Assembly: GCA_028641055.1 (NCBI GenBank)
Contig: CM054062.1
Span: forward strand, 182,527,958-182,591,957
Direction: 5' to 3'
Length of the DNA stretch: 64,000 nucleotides
From: Alopecurus myosuroides
Taxonomy: Eukaryota > Streptophyta > Magnoliopsida > Poales > Poaceae
Shown: piece by piece, positions 12,354 to 25,245 of the stretch
Layout: each line of letters starts with the position of its first letter
How positions within the stretch are numbered: the stretch's first letter is position 1
Notes under the pieces: generated by a model
The model's input: the letters and a program-made list of their open reading frames with translations, nothing else
What the model was told of the DNA's origin: nothing
Database searches by the model: none
Program-made: the position numbers and the translations under genes

Positions 12354-15300
12354 TGTAACATCCCAAGTCTGAAAAATAGCCTTTAGAATGTTTTGCTCTC
12401 TGTTATTTTATGTTTTGCATCATGGCATCATGTTGATTGCAATTGTTTTGTTTGTTTTCCATTTGTTTTCCTCTGTTTTCAGTTGTTTTCCAACTGTTTT
12501 CATTTGTTTTCCATTTGAATTTCAAACCAAAATTCAAACCTTTTGTTTCATCCTTGTGATGTTACAATTTTCAAAATGTTATTTCAAATAAAAACAACCA
12601 AATTGTTTTCTTTTATTCCATAGTGATCAACCATTAAATTGATGGGTTTAATCAATCAATTGTTTCCAAATCACATTCAACAATTCAAATACATTTTACA
12701 AACAGCACCCAAGTTGAAAATATGAAAATCACCAAAACAATCTAATCTTTTGTTTCCATCTATTCCATGTTTGATCAACTCATAAAATGGTGGTTCTATT
12801 TCAACTAATCAAATCCAAATTGGTTTTCAAATTCAAAGCAAACCATCAACAACACCTCCTTTGGAAATAATAAAATATGAAACCATTTCCAGTAATTCTA
12901 ATCCAACTATCAATAGGGTTCCCCCCTATTAAGTTGTTATTTCTATATTAATTAACAAAATATTCCAATTCAAATTAAATATTTCCAAACAGAATCAATT
13001 TGAAACTATAAACCCAATAACCAAAACATCCTTTCATTCTTTGTTTCCATTTATTTCTTTTGGGTCACCTTTGAAAGTGTTGGTTTTAATAATCCTCTTA
13101 ATATTCACAAATCAATCACCTTTGGTTTATCCAACAAATAGCACAAAATTTAAACAATTTGGAAATCCAAAGTTGTAAACTGTTTGAATTTGGCATAACA
13201 AGCACACCCTAAAATTCTATGAATTTTCCTAACAAAAACACCTAACAATTTCTTCCTTTCCCTTTCACTACAAAAAAATAATAATAATAAGAATAAATAA
13301 TTAAACCCTCAAGGGAGAGGGGCATGACCCATCCTTTTCTTTCCTACCCCAAGCCCACCTCCTTGGCCCAGTACCCCTCAACCTGTCGCTTTCTTCCTCC
13401 TCCCGCTGATGTCACGGTGTACGAACACAGAACCACCACAGGATCCATCCTCCCCTCCTCGATGAGCTGCCGTACAGGCTTTTCCCCTCCTTAAGTATCC
13501 CCTCCCTCTCTGCAAAACCTAGAAACCCTAGTTCTTCTCCGCCTGCGCCGCCATCCCTCTCTCCCCCTCGATCTCATCTCCAAAAAATGGCTGTTTTTCT
13601 GAATGTCTGAACCTCGACACCACCCGTCCGCCGTCAGACCACCGCCCCTTTCCCATCTCTGGCCACCTCGAGGAACCGCTGTCCCCGGGAATGGAACGAG
13701 GAGATCGTCCTCCCCAAGTTCGCTGCAGGCACCACCGGCCGTGGCTGCCCGTGGAGGCCGCGCCGTCGCCGGCAACTTCCTCCGTTTCTGCCCCGGCGAC
13801 CTGAACGTCTACAGCGAGCCGCAGGTGATCGCCCCCTGCCTATCCTCCCTTCCTTTCTTGTTGTCCGCACCTGCACGCAACGAGGCCGCACGCCCCACCG
13901 CACACTCCCTGCTGCGCCCACGGCGCGAGTTGGGCACCAGCCGCTCGAGGATCGCCGGCGATCGATGGTCTGTTCCGTCAGGTTCAGACTGAACCTGTTC
14001 GGGTTCAGTTAACACCTCGCAGGGACAGCTCAACCACAAACCCACCCCTACATGCTAACGAACCACGATCCACCGCAGTGGCAAGGACCGCTGTGCGCAC
14101 GCCCCACCTCCCGGGTTCGAGACCCCGCAGCGGCCACCCCCTTTTTGGGATTTTTTCCCTTCGCGCGCAGCCTAGCCCCACCCGTCATACACCTCTGATG
14201 CCACCTCACAGCGCCACGCTGGCAAGGGCCACTGGGCAGTGACTGGGGGTAAACCCCAGTGCGGTACCAAAAGTTTGCACGCCCAGTGTTAATTCAATTC
14301 TTTTTTTAAGAAAAATGGCGGAATAAAGACTAAATCCAAAACTTTAATATCTTTAAATCTATAAGCCCAATAAATAAAAGTTTTATATGAATTCTGATCC
14401 AAATTTCCTAATCTTTCCAAATAACCTATTTGTATTCTGTTTTGAGTTTTCAAAATACTTTTAAAATTCAAATTTGGATAATTTAAATGTAATTTGCAAT
14501 AATTCATAAATAATTCATACTATTTCCAAATAAGTCAAATAAAATATGTTTTTCATACCATTTTGAATATCCTATTCAAATATAAAATTTGTTTCCTGTT
14601 TTGAATAATTTAAATTGCCTAAATAATTTAAATCTTGTTTAATTCAATTAAAATGGCTAAAATCATAACTTGCTTAATATAAAATATTTTTGAACATGCA
14701 AATTATGTTTTCAAACCATCAAAGTGTGAACTTTTCAAATGTGAATTTGAATTTATGATTTGAACAAATAAAATTCAATAATATTCAAACTTGCTTAAAA
14801 TTCAATTAAAACTTGCTTAATATTGTTTAATTCATAATTAAATTATCCTAACTCCTATTTCAACATGTGAAACATGTAATCCAACTAAAATTTGATAACC
14901 TTTTCAAATATAAACTTTGTTAATTGTTTTGAGCACTTTAATTTGTTGAAAACAACAATTACTTGTGTGGCAAGTTCAAATAACCAAAATTTCCAAACTT
15001 AAATAATTAATCCCTTAACTTGTTAATTCCTTTTCCATTTGCATCTAACTTGGTTACTTTATTGTTATCATCATGCATGCATCATATTTAACTACTTACA
15101 CTTGTTAATCAAATGTAGATCATTGCTTCCACCTTAACCATTTGCATCCATATGCAATTCACATTGCATATGGGTCCAATTAAATTGTGTTATCTTGTCA
15201 AGTAGTTTATTTTGATGCATCTATTAACATGACATGCATCATCCCATGTTTGTGCACTATGCCCTGATATTGATTGTTTATCTTTCTGCAATGGTTGTTT

Positions 15301-17152
15301 GCTTCTTCCCGGATATACGACGACGTTGAGACCGACGATACTTACGACACCCCTTCTAAGGATTTAGCTCAGTACCAGGCTACTGGGTTTGCAGGCAAGT
15401 TATCACTCACATGAACCACTGTGTTCCTTTCAACATTGGTTACCGATACTTTCCGTTGTTCTTTTCTGCTAGCCTTAGTAGTAGTTGTTCTGTTACGAAC
15501 CTATCACATGAATCCCTTAACCCTGATATTGCCTCATCTCCCTTCCTACAACCCATTGTTTGAGCCAGTGTCTTACTAGCATGCTTAGGTTGTTTTGCTC
15601 GAGTCTGTTACCCGTTACTTTCTGTTACTATCTCTATTATGTTCTGGGGGCTCGATGTTTAATCAATCAATCATGCTAATGGTATTGTTAAATAATAACT
15701 TGATGATAAGGCACCGGCAGGAGGCCCATGAGAGGTTTCGAAGCCTGCTAGTGTCGACCCTAATAGGAAAAGGGTCTTGTCTACTGATCCATGATGAGCG
15801 CACTACCCGCATTTGGGAAGCGAGTATGGGCACCCCCCTCAACTTGACCTGATTCGCATCTCGTCCAAATCGCCTCATTTAGTTCGTGTTTTCCATTTGC
15901 CGCATGCATGTTTTTGCGAGCCCAGGCCAGGGTGGAACTTTCGTAGTCGGCATATAGGGGGACACGTTCTTAGAGTGCTATGAGGGTCCATTTTCTTCTG
16001 GGCGATTAGCCGTGCGCCCAAGGTGCTTTGGGCTTGATGCGAAGAATGGTTGGTTGTGTTGAGTGCCCCGCTTGGTGGGAGGCATCCCATCTGGCGGGAT
16101 ATTCATGAGTGTACGGCCAAATTGGTGCAACCCTGCAGAGATAATCTTCTCGAGAAGCCGTGTTTTCCGCGGTTATGGATTACTTGGTGAAAGTACTGGC
16201 TAACAAGTACTCAGGACAACTTAAACATAATGATCCAACATGTTACACCCAATGATTAATAACTTGACTAGTAATAGGTTGATGACACAATAACTTGATT
16301 CACCTTTAATACAACCGTGTGAGTTATCCTCGGATTGCTTCTTTGGATAAGGGGCGAGATCCAGGATGGGTTTGTTTGAAGTTATCTTTCAGTTGGTTAC
16401 AATCCTCGATCTTATCTCCTTTCTGTTAGCCGGAAGTGGTAGAAACTCTGTAGTTGTTTAGAGCAGCCAGTTGCAGCATCTTTTATATCCCCTCTCTTCC
16501 GTTGAACCCAAGGCATATGTGCTTGGTGTTGACGGGTTACACTTTGGTGAATTGTGAGTCTTGCTTGCCAGTACGTTTATGTACTGACCCCTTTGGGGCT
16601 GTGGTTTCCGCAGACCTACGTTTCCGAGGATCTACATGGTGGCTACTACGTGGAGTATGACGAGACTGCTGACGAGTAGATAGCGGACCCGGGCAGGATC
16701 CGAGACTTCGTGGATGGGCTCCGTCTGTTTGTTTCCGGCCTCTTAGGCCTATTTGGTTCTTGTCTGTACTCAGACATGTTGAATGCTTCCGCTGTATTGT
16801 AATGATGTATTGTTGGGGCAGGTGCCCTCTGAATGATTGTATTTGCTATCTCTGCTCTAATGAGAGCCATTTGCAACTTATTTCAATCTTTTGTGTCGTA
16901 GAGATCTGTTGTGATATCAGTTGTTCAACGCCGTTGACGTACCATGTGTGTATGGTTTGAAGTACGTCGACGGAAGTGCCTTTGATCTCTAGTGGATAGT
17001 TTACATCGACGATGGAATAGCAGGGCTTGTGTTGTCGCGCATAAGCGTAGGCCTACCAGGAAGCTGGGACGTGGGAGCAGTTATGCCCCATAATCCAAGC
17101 ATCTGCTATCCAGTTCGTACGGTGAGTATCCCCTAGAAATCAGGGTGCGACA
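12354..17152 (+). repeat. 3' LTR of element E (4799 bp)
   Basis: Matches the 5' LTR base for base apart from roughly sixteen substitutions, a 12-bp deletion in the early ttgttttcc run and small indels. The last bases GTGCGACA are followed by the target duplication GATGA at 17153-17157. Confidence 0.95.
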
Positions 17153-17521
17153 GATGAGCTGGACCTGAGTGGCTTCGATTCCCCTGCTGGCAAGGACGGG
17201 AAGGGGAAGGCCGTGGTCGTCGCGGGTAGCGATGAGGAGGGCGAGAACGAGGAGATGTCAATCGACACCGCCGCGCTCAAGTTCGGCACCTCGTCAGGAG
17301 CCGCCCTTGACGACACCGTCAACCTCCGCGCCCCCGAGACCGGCTCCGCCTCCGCGACAACGCCCATCTCGGTGGCCACTGCAACTTCTGAGCAGTACAC
17401 CACCGAGCCTGACGCCGAGCAAGCGAGGACTGTTGATGCCAGCACAGAGGCGGACGCCACCAAGGCCACTGAGGAAGACGAAGCAACCAAGGCGAGCACC
17501 GAGAACACCACGTCGACCTGA

Positions 17522-18194
17522 ATTTGATTTCCTCCTGCAAACTTATCGCTTAAACATTTATCAGATCCCCGGGATGCCGGGTGCAGATGTATCAGACTAT
17601 TTTATTTCGTTGCTACTCATTTTTATTCCCACTTGTTATTTTCAACTTAATCAATTTCTTCAGCCTGGGCTGGATGCCGAGTTGCGTTATCATGCGAGTC
17701 CCCGAGTTGCATTTCTTATTCACTCTCTCTTTTTGTCTCAGCTCTACCCGCAACTTGTTGCTTTTTTGGTATTCGAGTCACAAGAGTTAAAGAGTAGAGC
17801 TGCAAATACTTAGCCGCTTAGAAACAATCATAGTAACGCAGCCCACCACTTAGCCGAAAAGATAAGACACAGAACAGTAATAAGAGCACCCTACTCGGTT
17901 CCTGCACTCTTCCTTTCCTTAGTAATTTTTCTTGTGCTCATGGACCTTTTGCTTGTTCTCTTGCTTGCCATGAAGCCGGGTTTCGGACAGCAGCAAAGTC
18001 GAAGAGTTGGCATGTAGGTTTAAACACAGTACTCAATGTACCTTCGAATTTTGAAGTAGAGCAACCGAATAGGCAAAAGGTAAAGCCGAGTAGAAACACT
18101 TAGAGAAAATTTGGACGAGGGCAGTCCCCGAGTTCAATTTCAGATTGCAGAATAGAATTTCAACTCGGATAAGAGGGTACATACACATCTTTGC
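17522..18194. other. Convergent 3' region between antisense gene and pol (element B)
   Basis: The antisense gene stops at 17519-17521 (plus) and pol stops at 18195 (minus), so both transcripts would end here. There is no ORF worth naming. The sequence is homologous to 26914-27539 in D (shared gggatgccgggtgcaga/cat and cccgagttgcat blocks). The PPT-like decamer CTCGGGGACT occurs twice on the minus strand (17697-17706, 18123-18132). Confidence 0.75.
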
Positions 18195-21100
18195 TCACGA
18201 ATGAAAACGACGGAGTAGAGCTACATTCCAAGGGCGCTTGGCTTCCTCTCCAGCTTTATCTGCCCTGTTCGCCTGTGGTGGGCGCGCATCTATAAGATAG
18301 TAAGCATCGTTGTGCAGCGCTTTGCTCACAATGAAAGGCCCTTCCCATGGAGGAGACAACTTGTGCATCCCGGGTGTGCGCTGCACAAGCCTAAGGACCA
18401 TGTCTCCTTCTCGGAAAACCCTTGGGTTCACCTTTCGGCTATGATAACGCCGCAAGTTTTGCTGGTAGATAGCCGAACGTGACAGAGTCAGCTCTCTTGC
18501 TTCTTCAAGCAGGTCAACGTCGTCTTCTCGAGCTTCTCTCGCCTCCACCTCAGTGTAGAGGGTTACTCGGGGGGAGTCATGCTCTAGGTCTATTGGCAAC
18601 ACGGCCTCAGCCCCGTATACCAAGAAGAATGGCGTGTAGCCGGTTGACCGGTTAGGGGTAGTCCTTAGACTCCACAACACCGCTGGCAACTCGTCTAACC
18701 AACACCCAGGTGTTTTCAGCAGTGGCTCCATCAGCCTTGGCTTTATGCCTGCCAGTACCATGCCATTTGCTCTTTCAACTTGCCCATTGGAAGCGGGATG
18801 CGCGACTGACGCAACGTCTAGTCGGATATGCTTATCCCTGCAGAACCGCACCATTGCTCCCTCAGCAAAATTTGTGCCGTTGTCGGTGATGATGTTGTGC
18901 GGGTAGCCATATCTCAGGATCACATCCTTCACGAATTTCACAGATGTGGCCCCATCGCACCTCCGAATGGGCTTCACTTCGATCCACTTGGTGAACTTAT
19001 CCACCATGACCAAGATGTGAGTCATGTTGCCTCTAGCCGGCTGGAAGGGCCCGAACATGTCCAAACACCAAACAGCAAATGGCCAAGTGATAGGAATTGT
19101 TTTCAGCTCGGAAGCAGGCATGTGAATCTTACTTGCGAACATCTGGCAGCCATTGCACTTCCTCACGATATCTTCAGCTTGCTGCAGTGCTGTGAGCCAG
19201 TAGAAGCCATGCCGAAAATCTTTCTTGACCAATGCCCGAGAAGAGGCATGATGCCCGCATTCCCCTTGGTGTATCTCTACCAGAATTTCTCCTCCTTCTG
19301 CTGGGTCCACACAACGTTGCAGCACGCCGGTGGCACTTCTCTTGTGCAGCACATCTCGGACTATGGTGTAGCCCTTGGATCTTCTCTGAATCTGTCTTGC
19401 AGCCACCTCATCTTCCGGCAGCGTACCGTCCCTTAGAAAGGATAATATGGGCATAGCCCAACTCGGTGTCTCCCGTGTGGGAAACACTGGTTCGTCCACT
19501 TCCATTGGGACAGGTACCTCTGGTTGCTCTTTAGGGATGGGAGCACTTCTCTGAAGCCCAGACCGATTAGCAAGGACTTCCTCAATGAATGCGACAGTCC
19601 CCGGGTTAAGGACAGCAGTCCCCGAGTAGGGAGTGGCAGTCCCCGAGTAAGGAGTGGCAGTCCCCGAGTAAGGAGTGGCAGTCCCCGAGTAAGGAGTGGC
19701 AGTCCCCGAGTAAGGAGTGGAAGTCCCCGAGTAAGGAGTGGCAGTCCCCGAGTAAGGAGTGGCAGTCCCCGAGTAAGGAATGGCAGTCCCCGAGTATGGA
19801 GTGGCAGTCCCCGGGTATGGAGTGGCAGTCCCCGGGTATGGAGTGGCAGTCCCCGGGTTTCCTGTAGCATTCTCCCAGTCAATCTCCATGGGATCAGATT
19901 CCTCACTTGGCAGAGAGGGAACAAATATGGACTCCGAGTAGGGAGAAGGCTTGATGGATGGCTTCCTCAAGTGCTCCAAGGCGACTCCCGCCGGGATGGA
20001 TTGCCGAGAAGATCCCAACTTGGATAACTCATCTGCTGCTTTGTTCTCTGCTCGGTGAATGTGCTGGAACTCACAGCCTTCGAAGAACCCAGTCATAGAC
20101 TGCACCAGGAAGCGATATGATGCCATGTTGGCATCTAGAACATCCCATGTACCAGAGACTTGCTGCACCACCAGATCCGAATCGCCATAGCACATGATGC
20201 GCTGCACTCCAACTTCCTTGGCTACTCGCAAGCCATGCACCACTGCCTCATACTCTGCAACATTGTTGGACGCCTTGAAATGAATCTGCAGCACATACTT
20301 GAGTTGATCTCGCTTGGGTGACGTAAGCACTACGCCAGCGCCAAGGCCTTCCTTCACCTTCGAGCCATCAAAGTGCATCTTCCAGTAATTAGAAACTGGA
20401 GCAGGAGGTTCATACTGCACCTCGGCCCAATCCACCAGGAATTCCGCCAGAATCTGAGACTTGATGGCTTCTCTTCTCGCGTACGCGGGTGCATACGCGG
20501 CCAGCTCGATTGCCCACTTGGCTACTCTGCCACTCGCCTCCTTGTTACCCATGATATCCGAGATGGGAGCAGAGCTCACAACCGTGATAGGATGCTCTTG
20601 GAAATAATGCTTTAGCTTCTTGGCGCCCAGGTACACGCCGTAGGTCATCTTCTGATAGTGTGGGTAGTTTTGCTTGGAACTGGACAGCACTTCACTGAGA
20701 TAGTACACTGGGCGCTGCACACTCTTGCCTTCTTCTTCTCGTTCCACCACAATCACCACACTGACTACTCGGTTAGTCGCAGCAATGTACAGCAGCATCG
20801 GCTCCTTGGGTAACGGACTAGCCAAGATGGGAGCACTAGCCAGCATTGCTTTCAGCTCGTTGAATGCCACATCCGCTTGCGGAGTCCAGACAAACTTGTC
20901 ACTTTTCTTCATCAATTGGTACAGAGGCAGTGCCTTCTCGCCCATTCGGCCCAGAAAACGGCTCAGAGATGCCAAGCAACCAGTTAATTTCTGCACATCT
21001 TTCAGGGATCTCGGCAAAGACATGCTCTCAATAGCTTTTATCTTTGAAGGATTGGCTTCAATGCCCCGACTAGACACCAGAAAGCCGAGTAGCTTGCCAG

Positions 21101-24100
21101 CCGGGACACCAAAGGTGCATTTACTCGGATTCAGCTTCATTTTGTACTTGCGTAGGTTAGCAAAGGTTTCCTCCAGGTCGGCAAGCAGAGTATGTGTTTT
21201 ATTCATTTTGATGACGATGTCATCTACGTACACCTGCACATTCTTGCCGAGCTGGTCATGCTGCATGCATCTCTGATAGGTTGCACCCGCATTCCTCAAG
21301 CCAAAACACATGACACGATAGCAATAAGCCCCGTACGGGGTAATGAAAGCAGTCTTTATTTGATCAGCAGGATTGAGTGCAATCTGGTGGAAACCAGAGT
21401 AGGCATCTATGAAAGACAACAGTTCACAACCAGCAGTGGAATCGATCACCTGATCGATGCGAGGTAGCGGGAAGGGATCCTTGGGGCATGCCTTGTTCAA
21501 GTCGGTGTAGTCGACACACATGCGCCATGCAGGGGCAGCCTTAGGATCCTCCTTCTTCTTCTCGACCATGACCGGGTTGGCTAGCCAATCCGGATGCAAC
21601 ACCTCCATGATGAAATTACTTATCAGCAGCTTGGTGATCTGGTCACCGATGGCCTTTCTTCTCTCATCTCCGAAGCGACGCATAGCCTGCTTCAATGGCT
21701 TGGCGTCAGGACGCACATGTAATGAGTGCTCAACCAACTCCCTCGGGACTCCTGGTAGATCTTCATTGGACCAGGCGAATACATCCCGATTCTCACGGAG
21801 GAATTGGATGAGCTCGCTTTCCTATTTCTCCGCCAACCCGGAGCCAATGATGGCTACGCGGTCGGGGAACTCGGGGTCGACCTGGACCTTCTTGGTCTCC
21901 TGAGATGCCTGGAATGCGGTCCCGTGCTGGGTACTCGGCACGCCTTGCGCGCCAGCTTGCGCGGATTGCGCCATGGCCACCACCTCATACATCTTCTTCT
22001 TCTCGGCAGCAATCACCATCGATTCCGCCAACTGGGAGCCAGCAGAGGCACACTCCATTGACTTCTTGTAATCGCCAGAGATAGTAATTATGCCATTGGG
22101 ACCAGGGATCTTCATCTTCAGATATGCAACATGAGTAGAGGCCATGAACTTGCTCAGAGCAGGCCTGCCGAGTAGGGCATGGTAAGGACTCTGATGATCA
22201 ACCACCTCGAACTGCAGGCGCTCTATGCGGCAGTTATCCCTGGTGCCGAATAGCACATCTATCCACACCCGGCCAATCGGGTTGCACGAGATCCCGGGCA
22301 CAATGCCATGGAAAGTGGTCTTGCTGGGCAGCATCATGTTCTCGGCCAGGCCAAGCTTCTCGAGTGTGTCTTTGTACACGATGTTGATGCTGCTGCCGTT
22401 GTCGATTAGCACCTTGCTGAACCTCACATTCTTCTCGGGACCCAGGAAGGTAGGATCCAGCACCAAGGCGTAGCTACCTGGATTGGGCATCACCTTGGGA
22501 TGATCTACTCGGGACCACCTGATCTCCTGGTCACACCAATACATGTAGTGAGGGACAGCAGGAATCACTGCATTGACCTCCATGGCCCGCCTGTGCTGTG
22601 ATTGCTTGTCGACTGGCTCAGAAGTGAAGATCATGTAGCTCTCGTGGTGCTCTTGATACTGGTTGGAGCATCCGCCCCCATTGTTGCCGTTGTTGTTGTT
22701 GCCCTGGTAATTGTTGTTGCCTCTGTTGTTGTTGCGGTTGTAGTTGTTGTTGTTGTTGCGGTAGCCCTCATTGTTGAAGTGACGGTTGGCTCCTAAAGCC
22801 ACTTGGTTCACATTTTCTCTTCTCGGGTACACTGGCGGCCGAGCTGCAGGTGCGCGAGTAGGCTGCACATTGGCATTGGCCGCTGGCAGAGGAGGAGGAG
22901 GAGGCAGGCCGTCATTCTTGATCACATGCCACCACTCGCACTGCCGAGTAGTGTGGTTAGCAGGTCTCGAGGGGTGGTGAGTGTGAAAACTGCATGGGCC
23001 ATCCTTCATGTCATCAAAGACAAACTTCTTCGGCTGCTCGGAGTTTCCGCTACCCGACTGAGAGGTACGAAATGGTTTCTTGTTGCCTTGGCCCTGGTTC
23101 TGGTTCTGCCCGTAGGCTCCAGCAGGTTTCTGCCTTTGGCTACCACCAGCTCCAACAGTCACCGCATGCACCTCTTCAGGATCATACCGAGTATCTATTC
23201 GGCGCTTGTTGCGGAACTCGTTGCGCTTGCTGTTGCTGAAGTTTCTTCTCGGCTCAGAGGAGTCCATCAGGGGCTGAGTAGGATCACCGAGTGCGTACTG
23301 ATCCGCAATCTTGATGGTCTCCGTCAGAGTGTTCGGCATCTCCCTCTGCAACCTCTGCCATAGCATACTGCCATGCCTGCATCCCTGCGCAAACCAAGTA
23401 ATGGCATGTGCTTCATTCACACCTTCACAGGTGTTCCTCAATGTGCTCCACCGAGTAAGGTACTCGCGGTCTGTCTCGTCTTCTCGCTGCCTGCAAGCGG
23501 ACAGCTGCTGTGGCCTATTCGGCCTCTTGTATGTGCTCGTGAAGTTGCTGATGAAGGCATCCGAAAAGTCCAGCCAGCAATTGATGCTATTCTTGGGCAA
23601 GTTGTTGAGCCAAGTGCGAGCTGGACCCTCTAGCATCTGCGGGACATAGCGCACCGCCCATCTCCAGTTGCCGTTTGCGATATGAACCGCGGTGACATAA
23701 TCATTAAGCCAGTCTTCCGGCTTGGTGCTGCCATTGTAGCTCTTGGTGCCCCTTGCGAGCTGGAAGTTCTTCACGGACGGCTCGTTCATGATGCGCGGGC
23801 CAAAGCACTCGGGGCCAGGAGGACCCGTGTTCTCCAGCCGCGCCGACAAGCTGATCCGGTCCAGCTGATGCCTCGCATCTCCAGGCGCCAGCATGCGCTC
23901 GCCAACACGATCATGGACATCATAGCCAGCCATCTCCATGGCCGAGTAGCCATCATCATATCTGTCCACCTGCACGGCTGCAGGCTGCTCCACCGGGTTG
24001 GCGACTAGCGCCACTGCGCGCGGCTGCTGCCTCTGCCGAGTAGGCGGAACAGCGGGACGCTGAGAAGGACCTGGGCGCGCTCCATCTCGGGCTTGGCTTT

Positions 24101-25091
24101 GAGCTTGATGGGCTTGAGAGCCTGCTCTTGCAGCGTTGTGTTCCTGCCCGGGCTGCTGCGGCACAGCAACCTGTCTCGCGGCAGCAGCCGGGTCGTACAC
24201 CTGCATTTGCCTATCTCTGGCCGAACGTCCGCTGCGGCTCTTCTCGTGGCTGGGATGCGGAGACGAGGCCTGATCATTAGATCTAGCCGCGTGCGAGTGC
24301 ACCACCTGCGAAGCTCCAGCACCCGGGTTGGCCTTCCGGAACTCCTCATTCTGCCTAGCAGCCTCCAACACCAACTCGTTGAGCCTTTCCTGCTGCCTAA
24401 CACGCGTGTCGCCATCAAGACGAGGCAACTCGGCAGCTACAGCCTCTGCAGCTCTAAGTGTCTTGGCGTGTGTGCTATATCTGGGCCTGGTGGAGGTGTT
24501 TGCGGTGGCGGACTGAGCAGGAACCTCTACAACTGTCGCCATCTCGGCACCAAGATTACGCCGCGTGGCGCCTACTCTGCTTGCCCTCCTAGTGACTGGC
24601 GTGAAGCCGTGAGCCTTGTTGTACTCGAGCTGATCTAGACTCAACTCCAACCTCACCTTATCCAACTCCGCCTGCTCGGCAAGCAGCTCCAGGCGTTGCC
24701 GCTCGAGCTGCTCCTTCATGGCTAGAAGCTCGATGTCGGTGGGAGTCGGCATGCCAAGTCGCCCAGCCGACGCGGGAATAGTCGGTGTAGTGGAAGGCGG
24801 CAAGTTGCACTCCTTCTCGTAGGGCTGGTGAGTCCTGCCACCAGCGCTCGGTGCAGCAAGGTCCTCGACGACGGCCGCGGCGCCAGTAGCGGCTGCGCCA
24901 GCGTTTGCCGCCAAGCCAGTCACCATCACCTCAGCGCAGTTCGCAGAACGGCACGCAGGCCTTCCGCGAGCAGCGATCACCGCAGGAGGATCCTCCGCGT
25001 CATGCACCAGCTTGGGGTACGCGCGGTTGGCGACGGTGGCGACGTAGACGAGGTGAGAGCCAAAGGAGATCACCGAGCCGCCCTCCGGCAT
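18195..25091 (-). CDS. Gag-Pol polyprotein of element B (one in-frame TAG)
   Basis: One reading frame of 2299 codons from ATG at 25091, the first in-frame ATG after the primer-binding site (the open frame itself continues upstream into the LTR), to the stop at 18195. It is interrupted only by TAG at 21822-21824. In order: gag with capsid-like WLNNLPKNSINCWLDF, an Asn-rich stretch and a C-x2-H...H-x4-C knuckle; protease (LIDNGSS, about residue 895); reverse transcriptase (QVYVDDIV, about 1287); a degenerate RNase H; a second RNase H (HFDGSK, YEAVV, YGDSDL, NKAADEL, about 1570-1700); a 13-unit repeat (about 1744-1833); and integrase with a zinc-binding domain (HQGECGHH...CNGC) and a D,D-35-E core (ITDNGTNF...NGQVERANG). 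Two RNase H domains mark the Tat lineage. The amber codon is either a recent nonsense mutation or a read-through site. Confidence 0.92.
19593..19860 (-). repeat. 21-bp minisatellite inside pol
   Basis: About thirteen in-frame units of gcagtccccgagtaaggagtg (plus strand), encoding a seven-residue repeat, (P/S)GTATPY, between the second RNase H and the integrase zinc domain. The unit length is a multiple of three, so the frame is kept. The core CTCGGGGACTGC (minus) is the same sequence that sits at the polypurine tract next to the LTR. Confidence 0.95.
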
Positions 25092-25225
25092 GGCCCTGCC
25101 GCCGAAATCGCCGGCGTTGTCGGTGACGAAGTCGAAGAAGCCGAATCTGTGGACAAGGCCACAGACCACGCGCTCCGCTGAAGAAGATCCCGTCCGAACA
25201 GAAACTCCAACCAGCGCCGCTGGTT

Positions 25226-25243
25226 GCCCCACGGTGGGCGCCA
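25226..25243 (-). promoter_or_regulatory. Primer-binding site of element B
   Basis: Two bases inside the 5' LTR the minus strand reads TGGCGCCCACCGTGGGGC. This is the usual position and form for the tRNA primer site of grass Tat-type elements. I have not assigned the tRNA. The same site is duplicated at 377-394 in the residual tandem unit. Confidence 0.75.
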
Positions 25244-25245
25244 AC

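Larger units (their letters stand above)
6685..17152 (+). mobile_element. Non-autonomous long-LTR retrotransposon E (LARD-like)
   Basis: Terminal repeats of 4811 bp (6685-11495) and 4799 bp (12354-17152) flank only 858 bp of interior. The ends are TGTAACATCC and GTGCGACA. A tRNA-Met-type primer-binding site (TGGTATCAGAGC, 11498-11509) and a G-rich polypurine tract (12340-12350) are present. There is no gag or pol. The first ~370 bp of the interior match the leader of element F (61088-61630), and the rest looks like the 3' non-coding part. The element therefore has the form of an internal deletion of an F-like parent that depends on proteins in trans. I count about sixteen substitutions and a few small indels between its LTRs. 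The exact GATGA duplication shows a clean insertion into element B. Confidence 0.95.
1966..17521 (+). pseudogene. Antisense 'putative gypsy-type transposon' gene of element B, eight exons, interrupted by E
   Basis: Exons by splice signals and phase: 1966-2862, 3188-3371, 3460-3661, 3792-5059, 5245-5401, 5483-5566, 5643-6023, and 6138-6684 continuing at 17158-17521 after removal of element E and its GATGA duplication. Exon 1 (299 codons) holds the conserved block with HHLPPNAVVFLAYHTVVCEA, typical of the Transposase_28 family. Exon 4 is acidic, Pro/Gln/Glu-rich and then Lys/Glu-rich (AEKxAxEK). Exons 5-7 look coiled coil, and exon 8 has a globular part followed by an acidic tail. Defects: TAG at 4637-4639, TAA at 5036-5038, a one-base phase conflict at the exon 3/4 join, and the 10.5-kb insertion. 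It lies tail-to-tail with pol. Its molecular function is unknown; the 'transposase' in the family name is not a demonstrated activity. Confidence 0.85.

Noticed and set aside
19593..19860. Regular direct repeats resembling a CRISPR array
   Set aside because: Units are contiguous 21-mers with no spacers, in frame within pol of a plant retrotransposon.
19433..20027. Frames of 160-170 codons on either strand over the minisatellite
   Set aside because: Shadows of the in-frame 21-bp repeat, which keeps every frame open.
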